A stretch of DNA of 64,000 nt from positions 1-64,000 of the forward strand of contig JAIPEE010000013.1 in the NCBI GenBank assembly GCA_021737275.1, read 5' to 3'. Position numbers and translations under genes: made by a program. This DNA comes from Desulfobacterales bacterium. Lineage in GTDB: Bacteria > Desulfobacterota > Desulfobacteria > Desulfobacterales > JAIPEE01. Below are positions 17,277-25,823 of the stretch, in pieces; within the stretch, counting starts at the first letter, position 1; each line of letters starts with the position of its first letter. The notes under the pieces were generated by a model. It saw nothing but the letters and a program-made list of their open reading frames with translations. It was not told where the DNA came from and ran no database searches.

Positions 17277-17879
17277 TTACAAGGACATGGCCTTGATAAA
17301 AGTCGTTACACCATTTTGAAGTCTTGCTTCGTATTTATCAATGCGAGAGAGCAGATAACTGTGCGCAACCATAGTCGGCAGTGCTACGGCAAGCCCCATG
17401 GCTGTCGTCAGCATGGCTTCCCATATGCCGCCGGCAAGTACAGCTGCATTTACTTTGCCGCCCATCTGCTGGATAACCATAAACGCCTTGATCATTCCAA
17501 TAACCGTTCCCAGCAGCCCAAGAAGAGGCGCAATGTTGCCGATGGTTGCAAGAGCCTGTGTAAATGAGGAAAGATGCCGGACCTCTTCCTCGGTTGCATT
17601 GGCGATGACAATTTCAAGTGTATTGCGGTCATTTTTATTTACTTCCATGGCCTTTTCAAGAATGCGTCCCATGGGAGAATTGCTTTCCCTGACAAGATCA
17701 AAGGCTTCCTTAAATTTTTTTGCCTTAAACAGTTTTGCCGTTTTTTCTGCAAGACCGGCGCCGCGGACTCTTAATCTGGCAAAATGGATCAAACGTTCTG
17801 AGAATATGGCCAGAGCAAGAACCGAGCAGAAAATTATCGGGTATGTCAGTATGCCGCCTTTTGATAGTAGATTAATCAT
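17277..17879 (-). CDS. exbB: ExbB/TolQ/MotA-family proton channel protein
   Basis: 200 aa with three transmembrane helices: one at the N-terminus and two in the conserved MotA/TolQ/ExbB domain (GNIAPLLGLLGTVIGMI, then AMGLAVALPTMVAH). Inner-membrane channel subunit of the TonB energising complex. Only nine bases from the end of the repeat-protein gene upstream, so co-transcribed. Confidence 0.9.
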   Translation of the reverse strand: MINLLSKGGILTYPIIFCSVLALAIFSERLIHFARLRVRGAGLAEKTAKLFKAKKFKEAFDLVRESNSPMGRILEKAMEVNKNDRNTLEIVIANATEEEVRHLSSFTQALATIGNIAPLLGLLGTVIGMIKAFMVIQQMGGKVNAAVLAGGIWEAMLTTAMGLAVALPTMVAHSYLLSRIDKYEARLQNGVTTFIKAMSL

Positions 17880-17888
17880 AATAAACCT

Positions 17889-19469
17889 TTATATAAAATT
17901 AGTTTCTGTTAAATCCGGCTCTCCATCGTAGTTAAGATCCCTGTCCCGTCGTACAAGTGACTCATTCAGGTCGTAGGATTCCCAGATATCGGCTTTGCCG
18001 TCATTGTTTGTATCTTCCTTCAATGCACTTAACTTGCCATTATTATATTCGTACCACGTGTCGATCATGCCGTCGCCATTATTATCCTGTTCAGCTCGAA
18101 TTGCACATTCCTGTTCATCATAATGCCATATAAGTATTATCCGGCCTGAAGCGTTCAACGATTCAGATTTGAAAATTTTACCGCTGTCAGAATAATAGTA
18201 TTTCAGATCAATATGATGATCATGGTTTTCATCGACCGATTTTATTTTCAGTTTGTCCTGTCTGAAGTAATAGTTTGTCTCGAAATGGCCGTCATGGTCT
18301 AAATCCTGTGAAAGAATTCTGTCCCATTCGGGTATATGGTATAGTTCAAGGGTTTCAAAAAACTGATCATAATTACTGTCGCTGACCATTTTTACTCTTT
18401 CCCCATCCTTATAGTATACCTTTACATCAATGAAACTGTCATAATTTTTATCTTTTTCAAAACGATCAATGTTGCCGGACTTGTAATATTGCCAGGTATC
18501 GATCCGACCGTCAAAATTGCTATCTGTTTCATACCGTATGACCTGTTCCGACTTGTCATAAATAATGGTGACATCCGCTTTACCGTCTCCATTTTTATCA
18601 GATGTCTGAAGCCGGCACTTACCGTTTTTCAATACCGTTGTTGTTTCCAGAAAGCTATCGCCATCTGAATCTGAAACAATTTTAACGGGCATGCTGTTTT
18701 CGAAATACAATATTCGATCCGGTTTTCCCGTATGCCGACTGTCTTCATGGAGTTCTTTTATGCTTCCGTTCGTATTAAACAGGCAGAGGTTATCAAACCG
18801 GCCATCAAAATCAGTGTCTTTTTGCCGTTCCAGAGAAATCCCGTTTTTAAAGGCGATGATTTCATCGATCCTGCCATCGTTATTCCGATCCCATTCCTGT
18901 CGGCGGATCTCTCCTGAACCAAGATTTGAATAATAGAGCCAGATATCAATAAGGCCATCATCATTTTCGTCTTTAGTGGTATAAGACGGGGTCCCATTTT
19001 TATAATAGGTTATTTTGTTAAACACATCATTTGTTCCGGTGGCTTGTTTCAGAAGAACCGGCATACCTGATTTATCAAAGGTTCGGATTTGAAAAACCCG
19101 GCCCATGGAATTTTTTTTATCCTGCTGAAAAACAGTGCCATCTTTAATATGGTCTATCTGGTCAATGTGCCCATCTGAGTTCGTATCTATTTCAACCCGA
19201 ACCACACTTTCATTTTCATAATATTGAAAATGCTCCATAATACCGTCATTATTCCGATCCCCGGCAACAAGAACCAATTTGTCGTGATTGTCATAATATG
19301 CAATTTGATCGATTTTTCCATCGTTGTTCAGATCTTTTTTCAGGGCTCTGTTTTCTTCGGCATATGCAAAAGGTGAAAAAATATTAAAAAAACAAAGCAA
19401 AATAAAAGCAACGACTACAAGCCCGGTTTGCTTCAAAAATTGAAAATTTTTCTGCTTCTTCAACAACAT
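17889..19469 (-). CDS. Secreted protein with about 17 D-x-N-x-D-G repeats
   Basis: 526 aa. Signal peptide about 1-37 (ends F-A-Y-A-E). The rest is a regular array of about 24-residue units, each with an EF-hand-like loop such as DRNNDGRID, DTNSDGHID or DKNGDGKAD followed by a Tyr-rich beta hairpin (YY-x-x-G). I count 17 clear loops plus two or three decayed ones. Such loops bind Ca2+ in dockerin-like and related repeat proteins. It is first in an operon with exbB-exbD-tonB, an unusual partner. Periplasmic or surface location is inferred; function unknown. ATG start after AAGAGG. Confidence 0.75.
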   Translation of the reverse strand: MLLKKQKNFQFLKQTGLVVVAFILLCFFNIFSPFAYAEENRALKKDLNNDGKIDQIAYYDNHDKLVLVAGDRNNDGIMEHFQYYENESVVRVEIDTNSDGHIDQIDHIKDGTVFQQDKKNSMGRVFQIRTFDKSGMPVLLKQATGTNDVFNKITYYKNGTPSYTTKDENDDGLIDIWLYYSNLGSGEIRRQEWDRNNDGRIDEIIAFKNGISLERQKDTDFDGRFDNLCLFNTNGSIKELHEDSRHTGKPDRILYFENSMPVKIVSDSDGDSFLETTTVLKNGKCRLQTSDKNGDGKADVTIIYDKSEQVIRYETDSNFDGRIDTWQYYKSGNIDRFEKDKNYDSFIDVKVYYKDGERVKMVSDSNYDQFFETLELYHIPEWDRILSQDLDHDGHFETNYYFRQDKLKIKSVDENHDHHIDLKYYYSDSGKIFKSESLNASGRIILIWHYDEQECAIRAEQDNNGDGMIDTWYEYNNGKLSALKEDTNNDGKADIWESYDLNESLVRRDRDLNYDGEPDLTETNFI

Positions 19470-19901
19470 GTTTCAGCCTCTTGATATGTTAATTTGATAA
19501 TATTTCTTATTATATCTCTTTATTGTCAATGTTAAAAAATTAAATCATTTATAATATTACTTAAAAAAACAAAAAATAACTTAAAGCTACAGCATAAATT
19601 TAATTATATCATTTGTCTTGCAATCTGAAACATCAGATATTGACATCTGTGTTCGCAAATCAAAGTAAAAAATCAGATTAACGATGATTAATGAGTTAAT
19701 AATTGTAAATATAAGTTATTTTTAGAAGTATTTAACACGTTTTGAAAAATATAATTGACATAAAAAAACCATAAAAGCTAATTAATTAATTACTTTGAAA
19801 TACGACATCATTTTATAAGTAAATAAAAAGTTTTGTAAGTTGATTAAAATGGTCTGAGAGGAGCGGCAGAAATTATTTGATAACAAACAGGAGTACAGGT
19901 G
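19470..19901. promoter_or_regulatory. Divergent promoter region of the TonB system
   Basis: About 430 bp, very AT-rich, no gene. On the plus strand a perfect TTGACA at 19755-19760 with a TAATTA about 18 bp on could be the receptor promoter. No clear Fur box recognised. Ribosome-binding site ACAGGAG precedes the receptor ATG at 19902. Confidence 0.4.
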
Positions 19902-21947
19902 ATGAAGAAATTAGTTGTTTTAGGTCTATTGTTAAGTGGTTTTTTGTTTTGTCCAAATGTATTTGCTGATGATGTGCAGACAGGGAGTACCGTTTATAAT
20001 CTTGGAGAAGTACTGGTCCTTGAAAAAAGTGAACAGGCACAAAATGTAACAACGGTTACCAATGTTTCGGAAGAGACAATTAAGCAGCAGGGCGCAAGAA
20101 ATGTTGCAGAGGCTTTAAACCAGATTCCGGGTGTAAATGTCGTAGTGGGCAACAAAGGGCAGGCCAGTGTAAATTTACGCGGTTTTACCCAGGATGACGT
20201 CAAGGTTCTGATTGACGGCGTTCCGGCCCATGAGTCCTATTTCGGCTCGCTGGATCTTATGCAGATCCCCGTTGATGCCGTTGCCAAAATTGAAGTAACC
20301 AAAGGCGTTTCATCAGCACTTTATGGTGCCAATACGATGGGCGGTGTCATTAATATTATCACCAAAAAAGGTGGTGATGAGCCGTTTACCCAGCTGACCA
20401 CATCTGCAGGTAACAACAATACTCATAATGTTATTTTGAATCATGGCGGTTCTGCCGGTGCTGTCAATTATTGGATGACATACGGTTACAGGGAATCGGA
20501 TGGTTTTGAACTGTCCGATGATTTTGATCCGAATAATGTGTGGACCGGCCTTGGCTCGGAACATAATGAAGACGGCGGTACACGGGATCTGAGTGATTAT
20601 ACCAAAAGATCTTTTAACGGCAAGATAGGTATTGAACCGGATGCCGGTACGGAGATCTATCTTACTTTTGATTATCATAATAATGAGAAAGGTTGTCCGA
20701 CAGAATCTTCCCGTTACTGGGAATTTACCAAATGGGACCAGTGGCACCTGAACCTGGCCGGACAGCATCAGGTCAATGATCTTTTAACGGTCAAGGGGCG
20801 CGCATATTATGTAGATCACAATGATACGCTGGAAGATGTAAGCTGGGATGCAAATCATACCACAGGAAGAAAATGGTTTGAAGAAAGCTCCTATGATGAT
20901 TTTACAGCCGGTGGTGAAGCTCAGGGATATCTTGACTTTGGTCCGGCCAGCCTTGTAAAGATTGGCGCAAGTTATATGAAAGATAATCATAAACAGCAGG
21001 ATTTGCTTGATGATTCTACCTTTAGCGTTATCATGGGTTGGGAACAGGCAGGGTTTCTTCCGGAAGAAGAATATGAAGCCGATACCTGGTCGTTTGCCAT
21101 TGAAGATGAGATCAAACCTCTGGACAAACTGGCCATCGTGCTCGGCTGCAGCTATGATATGTATGAGCCGGTTAAGGCCTATGATCAGGACGTGCCGGAC
21201 AAGTCGGATTCTTTTAACCCGCAGGCCGGCATCAATTATGATATGACGGAAGATCTTGCGTTTCATGCGTCTGTTGGAAAAAAGACCCGTTTCCCACAGC
21301 TCAAGGAACTATACAGTGATGTCTCCGGTGGAAATCCAAACCTGGATCCCCAGAAAGCCATTGTCTATGAAGTGGGCGCGAGCCACCGGCTCAATGATAA
21401 CATCAACACCCGCATTGCCTATTTTTATAATGATATCGAAGACAGGATTGATACTGTAACGCTGCCCAGTGGCGATCCTATATATGTCAATATCGGCGAA
21501 AGTACAACTCAGGGTGTAGAATTGGCAATGGATATGGCGCTTTGGGAAAATCTTATGCTTGGTGCAAACTATACCTATCAGGATGCATACGACAAGGCAG
21601 ATGACACCAGTGATGAAGTACGCGCGGAAAAGACACCCCGTCATAAGGTAAACGTTGATGCAGGCTACCGGTTTGACGTTGGTTTTTCAGCATTTGTTCA
21701 GGCATCCTATACACGGGACCAGGTTACCACTTATCGGGATCCTGTCACTTTTATGGATGTGGAAAGGGATCTGGATAACTACCTGCTTCTTAATGCGAGA
21801 GTCAGTCAGAATTTTGTAAATGTCTGGAAAAAATTCAGTGCCGAGTTATTTGCCGAAGTTAAAAATATTACGGACGAGAATTATGAAGAAGGTGAAGGCC
21901 CTACGCCCGGCAGGAATTATCTGTTTGGTATTACCATGGCATACTAA
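19902..21947 (+). CDS. TonB-dependent outer-membrane receptor
   Basis: 681 aa from the ATG at 19902 (a GTG three bases earlier is also in frame). Signal peptide ends at V-F-A-D. A plug domain (about 45-155) contains GARNVAEALNQIPGVNV, VNLRGF and the LYGANTMGGVINI signature, then a barrel of about 520 residues ending in an aromatic residue (GITMAY). A possible TonB box is LGEVLVLEK near residue 28. It imports a scarce ligand across the outer membrane; size and layout fit cobalamin/siderophore/metal receptors, but the ligand is unknown. The following SUOX-fold and CcsA/ResB genes suggest an atypical, perhaps metal or haem-linked, cargo. Confidence 0.88.
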   Translation: MKKLVVLGLLLSGFLFCPNVFADDVQTGSTVYNLGEVLVLEKSEQAQNVTTVTNVSEETIKQQGARNVAEALNQIPGVNVVVGNKGQASVNLRGFTQDDVKVLIDGVPAHESYFGSLDLMQIPVDAVAKIEVTKGVSSALYGANTMGGVINIITKKGGDEPFTQLTTSAGNNNTHNVILNHGGSAGAVNYWMTYGYRESDGFELSDDFDPNNVWTGLGSEHNEDGGTRDLSDYTKRSFNGKIGIEPDAGTEIYLTFDYHNNEKGCPTESSRYWEFTKWDQWHLNLAGQHQVNDLLTVKGRAYYVDHNDTLEDVSWDANHTTGRKWFEESSYDDFTAGGEAQGYLDFGPASLVKIGASYMKDNHKQQDLLDDSTFSVIMGWEQAGFLPEEEYEADTWSFAIEDEIKPLDKLAIVLGCSYDMYEPVKAYDQDVPDKSDSFNPQAGINYDMTEDLAFHASVGKKTRFPQLKELYSDVSGGNPNLDPQKAIVYEVGASHRLNDNINTRIAYFYNDIEDRIDTVTLPSGDPIYVNIGESTTQGVELAMDMALWENLMLGANYTYQDAYDKADDTSDEVRAEKTPRHKVNVDAGYRFDVGFSAFVQASYTRDQVTTYRDPVTFMDVERDLDNYLLLNARVSQNFVNVWKKFSAELFAEVKNITDENYEEGEGPTPGRNYLFGITMAY

Positions 21948-21982
21948 AAACAGTTAAATTACAGGACACAAAAAAACACACG

Positions 21983-22013
21983 ACTCCGGCCTTTGTTTTA
22001 TAAAAGGCCGGAG
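21983..22013 (+). terminator. Hairpin after the receptor gene
   Basis: 11-bp stem ACTCCGGCCTT (21983-21993) with AAGGCCGGAGT (22004-22014 approx.), T-poor tail. It may trim or attenuate read-through into the next gene rather than end the operon. Confidence 0.6.
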
Positions 22014-22037
22014 TTATTCATATCATACAGGTTTCTT

Positions 22038-23093
22038 ATGAAAAAGATTTTCTATTTATTACTGCTCCTGATCTGCCTGATGTCGACAGTAATTGCACAG
22101 GCAGAGACGTTTGTGAAAACGCTTAAAATTCATGGAAGCGTTGCCCATGAGCTGACACTGACCCGGAGCAACCTTGAAAACTATCAGCAGGCCACCGTAC
22201 ATTTAAATGAAGTCCTTATAGATGGCCGATTTCGTGGCGTATTTGAATTACGGGGTGTACCACTGAAAGCGCTGCTTGAATCGGCAGTGATTCAGAAAAC
22301 TGATACGGATTTTAATAAGCCGGTGGACCTTGTTGTAATGCTCCGCAGCAGCAGTGGTCAGTATGTTACATTGTCCTGGGGTGAAATTTTTTACCGGAAC
22401 CCGGGCGATATTATTATTGCCACTTCAGGTGTTCCGATAATTCCGCACAAGGGTATTCATCATTTTTCAGATCCTGATGAATATCGCACCATGATTAAGG
22501 TACTTCACAGGGAGATTGACTACCCGAAGCTGGTTATTGGAAGTGATTTTTATGCGGACAGAGCATTGGAAGATATTGCAGATATTGAAATAATTGATCT
22601 TAAAGCCAACATACCCGGGGAAAAATCATCTAAAGTCCGTTCAGACTGGTTCAGAGTTAATGGTAAAGTATCTAAAGAACTACTGGTCCATGATCTGTCA
22701 ATTTTTTCAAGACAAGAAATTACGACTCATATTGTGGGAGAGGGTAGAGGGTATCATGGCTCACATCACTTTGAGGGGGCGCCATTTAAGGAAGTTCTGT
22801 TAAAAGCTGAACCCTCTATCAATATGAATACCGTCTTTCTTGTTTCGGCACCGGATGCTTATCGTTCTGCAGTATCCTATGGTGAGCTTTTTCTGAAACA
22901 ACCGGATGATCGTACTATTATTGCAGATCTAAAGAATGGAACAGCCATAGAAAATGGCGGCCGGTTTATCCTGGTAATTCCTGATGATGTAATGGCAGAC
23001 AGGGAAGTTCAGGCAATATGTCGGATCGAGGTTTTTGATATGGATATCTGGCTTAAATACAGAGAAAAAATTGAATCATGGTCAAAAAAATAA
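22038..23093 (+). CDS. Periplasmic protein with two sulfite-oxidase-fold (SUOX-like) domains
   Basis: 351 aa from the ATG at 22038; this start gives a clean signal peptide (KKIFYLLLLLICLMS...AQA) and avoids an in-frame TTG that lies inside the hairpin upstream. Two tandem domains (about 25-185 and 205-345) follow the molybdopterin-dependent oxidoreductase fold pattern: a beta start, then GVPLKALL / GAPFKEVL, and an end RFILVIPDD...CRIEVFD. The molybdenum-ligating cysteine expected for sulfite oxidase or MsrP is missing, and the only mature-region Cys is near the C-terminus. The second domain has GEGRGYHGSHH, a His-rich motif. Likely a binding rather than redox protein. Confidence 0.65.
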   Translation: MKKIFYLLLLLICLMSTVIAQAETFVKTLKIHGSVAHELTLTRSNLENYQQATVHLNEVLIDGRFRGVFELRGVPLKALLESAVIQKTDTDFNKPVDLVVMLRSSSGQYVTLSWGEIFYRNPGDIIIATSGVPIIPHKGIHHFSDPDEYRTMIKVLHREIDYPKLVIGSDFYADRALEDIADIEIIDLKANIPGEKSSKVRSDWFRVNGKVSKELLVHDLSIFSRQEITTHIVGEGRGYHGSHHFEGAPFKEVLLKAEPSINMNTVFLVSAPDAYRSAVSYGELFLKQPDDRTIIADLKNGTAIENGGRFILVIPDDVMADREVQAICRIEVFDMDIWLKYREKIESWSKK

Positions 23094-24154
23094 TTGCCGG
23101 ATGTATGGTGCTTCTTGCCGGTATTATAATTTATTACTACCGGCATAACAAAAGTTACTATGATGTCATGATAATGACCGGTGCGACGCCCCTGGCAATT
23201 ATTGAAACGATACCATCAGACATTTTCCTGACGGTTAACGGGTATGTAAAAAAGAATTATCAGTTTAGCAGTAGTGCACTCAGGGCATTTTCAACAACAC
23301 GTATCCGGACAAAAGAATTTTCTGATGAAGGTTGTTTTATCGGCAGTTATGCATATCAGGGTATACCGGTTTTTCATATACTTGAAGGCATTTCTCCTCA
23401 AAAACCGGCCGGCGCCTCTTTTGATCAACCGCTGGACCTGATGGTTATTTTTACTTCAGCTTCAGGTGAGCAGCGGATTTTCAGTTATAATGAAATTATT
23501 ATGACTGATGACCGTTATCCGATTACACTGGCTTTTCATCGCAAACCACTTTTGCCGACATCGGATAAAGCAAGCGAATCCTATCCATATAATCTGTATC
23601 CGGAGCCGCTGGACGGGTTGCGTCTCATCTGCCCCAGAGAGTCAACGACAGGCCGTTATCTTGATAACGTTATTCGTATTACCCTTATAACACCGGAAAT
23701 GCCGGACCATATTCTGCCTGAAAGAAAAAAAGGGACCGATTGTATAAGCCCTCAAATTATATGTATGGATAATAAAACAGTATGGCCGGCATCATTTGAT
23801 ACGGTTGATCGACAAATTGAAAATAAATGGGTCAGAATCGGCCATGGTCATGGTTATGAAGATACTGTATCTGCTGAGGGATATCAGCTTCGTTCATTTT
23901 TAAAAACCAATTTCCCGCATTGTACAGACCAGGATCTGTTCATGTTTATTGCCTGTGACGGTTACAGATGCCTGTTTTCAGGAAGAGAGATTTTTGGAAC
24001 ATCGGATGGCTCCCGGATGATGATTATTGATGAGCTGAATGGTGAAAAGGCAAAAGAAGGATATAAGCTTGCATCACCGGAAGATTACTATATCGATCGG
24101 GCCATGTGGGGTGTTGCTTATATTGTACGGTTACAGAAAACAAAAAATAATTAG
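23078..24154 (+). CDS. Paralogous SUOX-fold membrane-anchored protein
   Basis: 358 aa, start overlapping the previous gene by 16 bases. An N-terminal hydrophobic helix (about 4-21, IIAGCMVLLAGIIIYYY) is an anchor or lipoprotein-like signal. Two domains mirror the upstream protein: YQGIPVFHILEG, then GHGHGYEDTVSAEG and GYQLRSFLK, ending VIRLQ. The G-x-G-x-G-Y motif is shared with the 22038 protein at the same place. It has several cysteines (CPRES, DCIS, HCTD, ACDGYRC), none clearly the SUOX ligand. Function unknown; probably works with its paralogue and the two membrane proteins that follow. Confidence 0.6.
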   Translation: MVKKIIAGCMVLLAGIIIYYYRHNKSYYDVMIMTGATPLAIIETIPSDIFLTVNGYVKKNYQFSSSALRAFSTTRIRTKEFSDEGCFIGSYAYQGIPVFHILEGISPQKPAGASFDQPLDLMVIFTSASGEQRIFSYNEIIMTDDRYPITLAFHRKPLLPTSDKASESYPYNLYPEPLDGLRLICPRESTTGRYLDNVIRITLITPEMPDHILPERKKGTDCISPQIICMDNKTVWPASFDTVDRQIENKWVRIGHGHGYEDTVSAEGYQLRSFLKTNFPHCTDQDLFMFIACDGYRCLFSGREIFGTSDGSRMMIIDELNGEKAKEGYKLASPEDYYIDRAMWGVAYIVRLQKTKNN

Positions 24155-24166
24155 GAAAACACATCT

Positions 24167-24916
24167 ATGATAACAACCGGTCGGCATGAAATTTTATATA
24201 TCGGTATACTGTTGTTTGCCGTTTCAATGGTTTTCTATTTTTGCAGGGCCCGAAAAACAGCGTTTTATATTTTGATTTCAGGCCTGTTGGTATACACGCT
24301 GTATCTTCTGGGCAGAGGGTGGGTCGGTGGTGTTTTTTTGATCAATCCCATTGTTGAAGCACCTTTTTTACTACCATGGTGTATCGGAATGATTGCCCTG
24401 GTTAAGGGTATTTTAAACAGAGAGGGTGACTGGGGTATTTTACTGATCGGCACGGTCATGGCATCTGTTTTTGCCATGTTTTATGCAAAAGGTATTATAC
24501 CGCCGACACCAAACAAGTTGACGGTCTGGGTACCGCTTTTTTTCGTTCCGGAAGTTATGGGGCATGCACTGTTTTTTTGCGGGGCTCTCTATGCGGTTGC
24601 ATCCGGATTTGGAAAGAATAAAGATATGGATTTCCATAATCTGATTATCTGGGGATTTGTTTTTTACAGTATTTCCCAGGTTACAGGAGCAGTATGGTGT
24701 TATCTGGGGTGGGGAAACACTTTCCGCTGGTCAACAAGACATATGGCTTCTGCAGCGATATGGACACTCTATGCCGCTTACATCCATCTGAGATTTCTTC
24801 CGGGTTTTACCAGAAGAGGTAAAGCCTGGTTTGCACTGGCCGGGGGACTAATCGTTTTATACATAGGTTTTAGCGGGTACCTGCATGAACTTCGTTTTCC
24901 GCGCATCGGAGGATAA
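24167..24916 (+). CDS. CcsA/CcmC-like membrane protein (haem-handling family)
   Basis: 249 aa, about seven transmembrane helices. The periplasmic loop before the last helices, GAVWCYLGWGNTFRWSTRHM, aligns with the tryptophan-rich WWD haem-binding motif of CcsA/CcmC, although the usual W-D-x-x-E is replaced by W-S-x-x-H. A conserved His is present in AAYIHLRFLPG. Shorter than typical CcsA. Pairs with the next gene, a ResB-like protein, as in system II cytochrome c biogenesis. Confidence 0.7.
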   Translation: MITTGRHEILYIGILLFAVSMVFYFCRARKTAFYILISGLLVYTLYLLGRGWVGGVFLINPIVEAPFLLPWCIGMIALVKGILNREGDWGILLIGTVMASVFAMFYAKGIIPPTPNKLTVWVPLFFVPEVMGHALFFCGALYAVASGFGKNKDMDFHNLIIWGFVFYSISQVTGAVWCYLGWGNTFRWSTRHMASAAIWTLYAAYIHLRFLPGFTRRGKAWFALAGGLIVLYIGFSGYLHELRFPRIGG

Positions 24917-24919
24917 ACA

Positions 24920-25783
24920 ATGATAACATTATGGCGTGCCCTGGGCAGCCTTAAACTGGCATTCTGGTTGCTGATAGGTGCAACAGCATCTTTGTTTACA
25001 GGCTCCTTGTATGCCAATCAGGATTATTCATTTTTCAGTACACTCAATGAAACACCGCTTCATATATGGTTGGCGGCCCACATTAAATCAGATTTTGACA
25101 TTATCTGGTGGCTGCCTGTATTGTTTATCTTTATGACCCTTCTGGGTTTTAATATCTTCGTTTGTGCTTTGAACAGAATGATACGGCTGTTAAAGAAAAG
25201 AAAAAAAATGGCGGGCAACCGTTTTTTTGTAAAATTGATGCCGTCCATTATTCATTTTCTGTTTCTGGTTATTATCACGGGACATTTTATTACCTTTACG
25301 CTCGGTTCATGGCAGCGAACACCGCTAAATATAGGAGAAACAGTTTACATCGGGGAAAAACCTGTTGCGATGACGGTACAATCCATTAAACATCAGTATT
25401 TTCCGGAACATTCCGGTTTGAGAGGCCGGGTAGAGCAGATGCAGGTTGTTTTGACGGATGAAAGAGGTCGTGAATTACCGCTTTCATTTCTTAAACCGGT
25501 ATCTTTTGACGGGACAATGCTGCAGCTGGATATGCGACCGAATAAGCAAAAAGCTGTTGATCAGCCACCCTTGCAAATTGATGGTAAAGATATTAATGAA
25601 TATTGTAATAAAGCTCATATCTACCATGTGCAGCCCCAAAAGGCAGATAAACAGCTAACGTTATTGTCTATAAATGACCCCGGCCTCTATCTGATCCTTT
25701 GGGCATTTACAGCGATTTTAATTTTAATGACCTGGTACTTTGTCTCTGTTGCTGCCGCTCGAAGCAAAGCGAAGCATTTTTAA
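24920..25783 (+). CDS. Short ResB/CcsB-like membrane protein
   Basis: 287 aa. It begins LGSLKLAFWLLIGATASLFTGS as ResB does, has three N-terminal helices (about 10-30, 58-78, 105-125), a periplasmic domain (about 130-250) and a last helix (about 255-275). Normal ResB is 450-550 aa, so this is a reduced form. CGGAGGA Shine-Dalgarno; four bases after the CcsA-like gene. Together they could move haem or electrons for the SUOX-like proteins upstream (inference). Confidence 0.68.
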   Translation: MITLWRALGSLKLAFWLLIGATASLFTGSLYANQDYSFFSTLNETPLHIWLAAHIKSDFDIIWWLPVLFIFMTLLGFNIFVCALNRMIRLLKKRKKMAGNRFFVKLMPSIIHFLFLVIITGHFITFTLGSWQRTPLNIGETVYIGEKPVAMTVQSIKHQYFPEHSGLRGRVEQMQVVLTDERGRELPLSFLKPVSFDGTMLQLDMRPNKQKAVDQPPLQIDGKDINEYCNKAHIYHVQPQKADKQLTLLSINDPGLYLILWAFTAILILMTWYFVSVAAARSKAKHF

Positions 25784-25823
25784 TCCTTACATTGATGTAA
25801 TAATAAAAAGATTTAGGAGATAT

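Noticed and set aside
21993-22037. N-terminal extension of the first SUOX-fold protein from a TTG
   Set aside because: The TTG lies inside the 21983-22014 hairpin and the extension precedes a clean signal peptide starting at ATG 22038.
25740-25823. N-terminal extension of the TiaS-like protein
   Set aside because: It overlaps the end of the ResB-like gene from a TTG without a Shine-Dalgarno; ATG 25824 has TTAGGAGAT.
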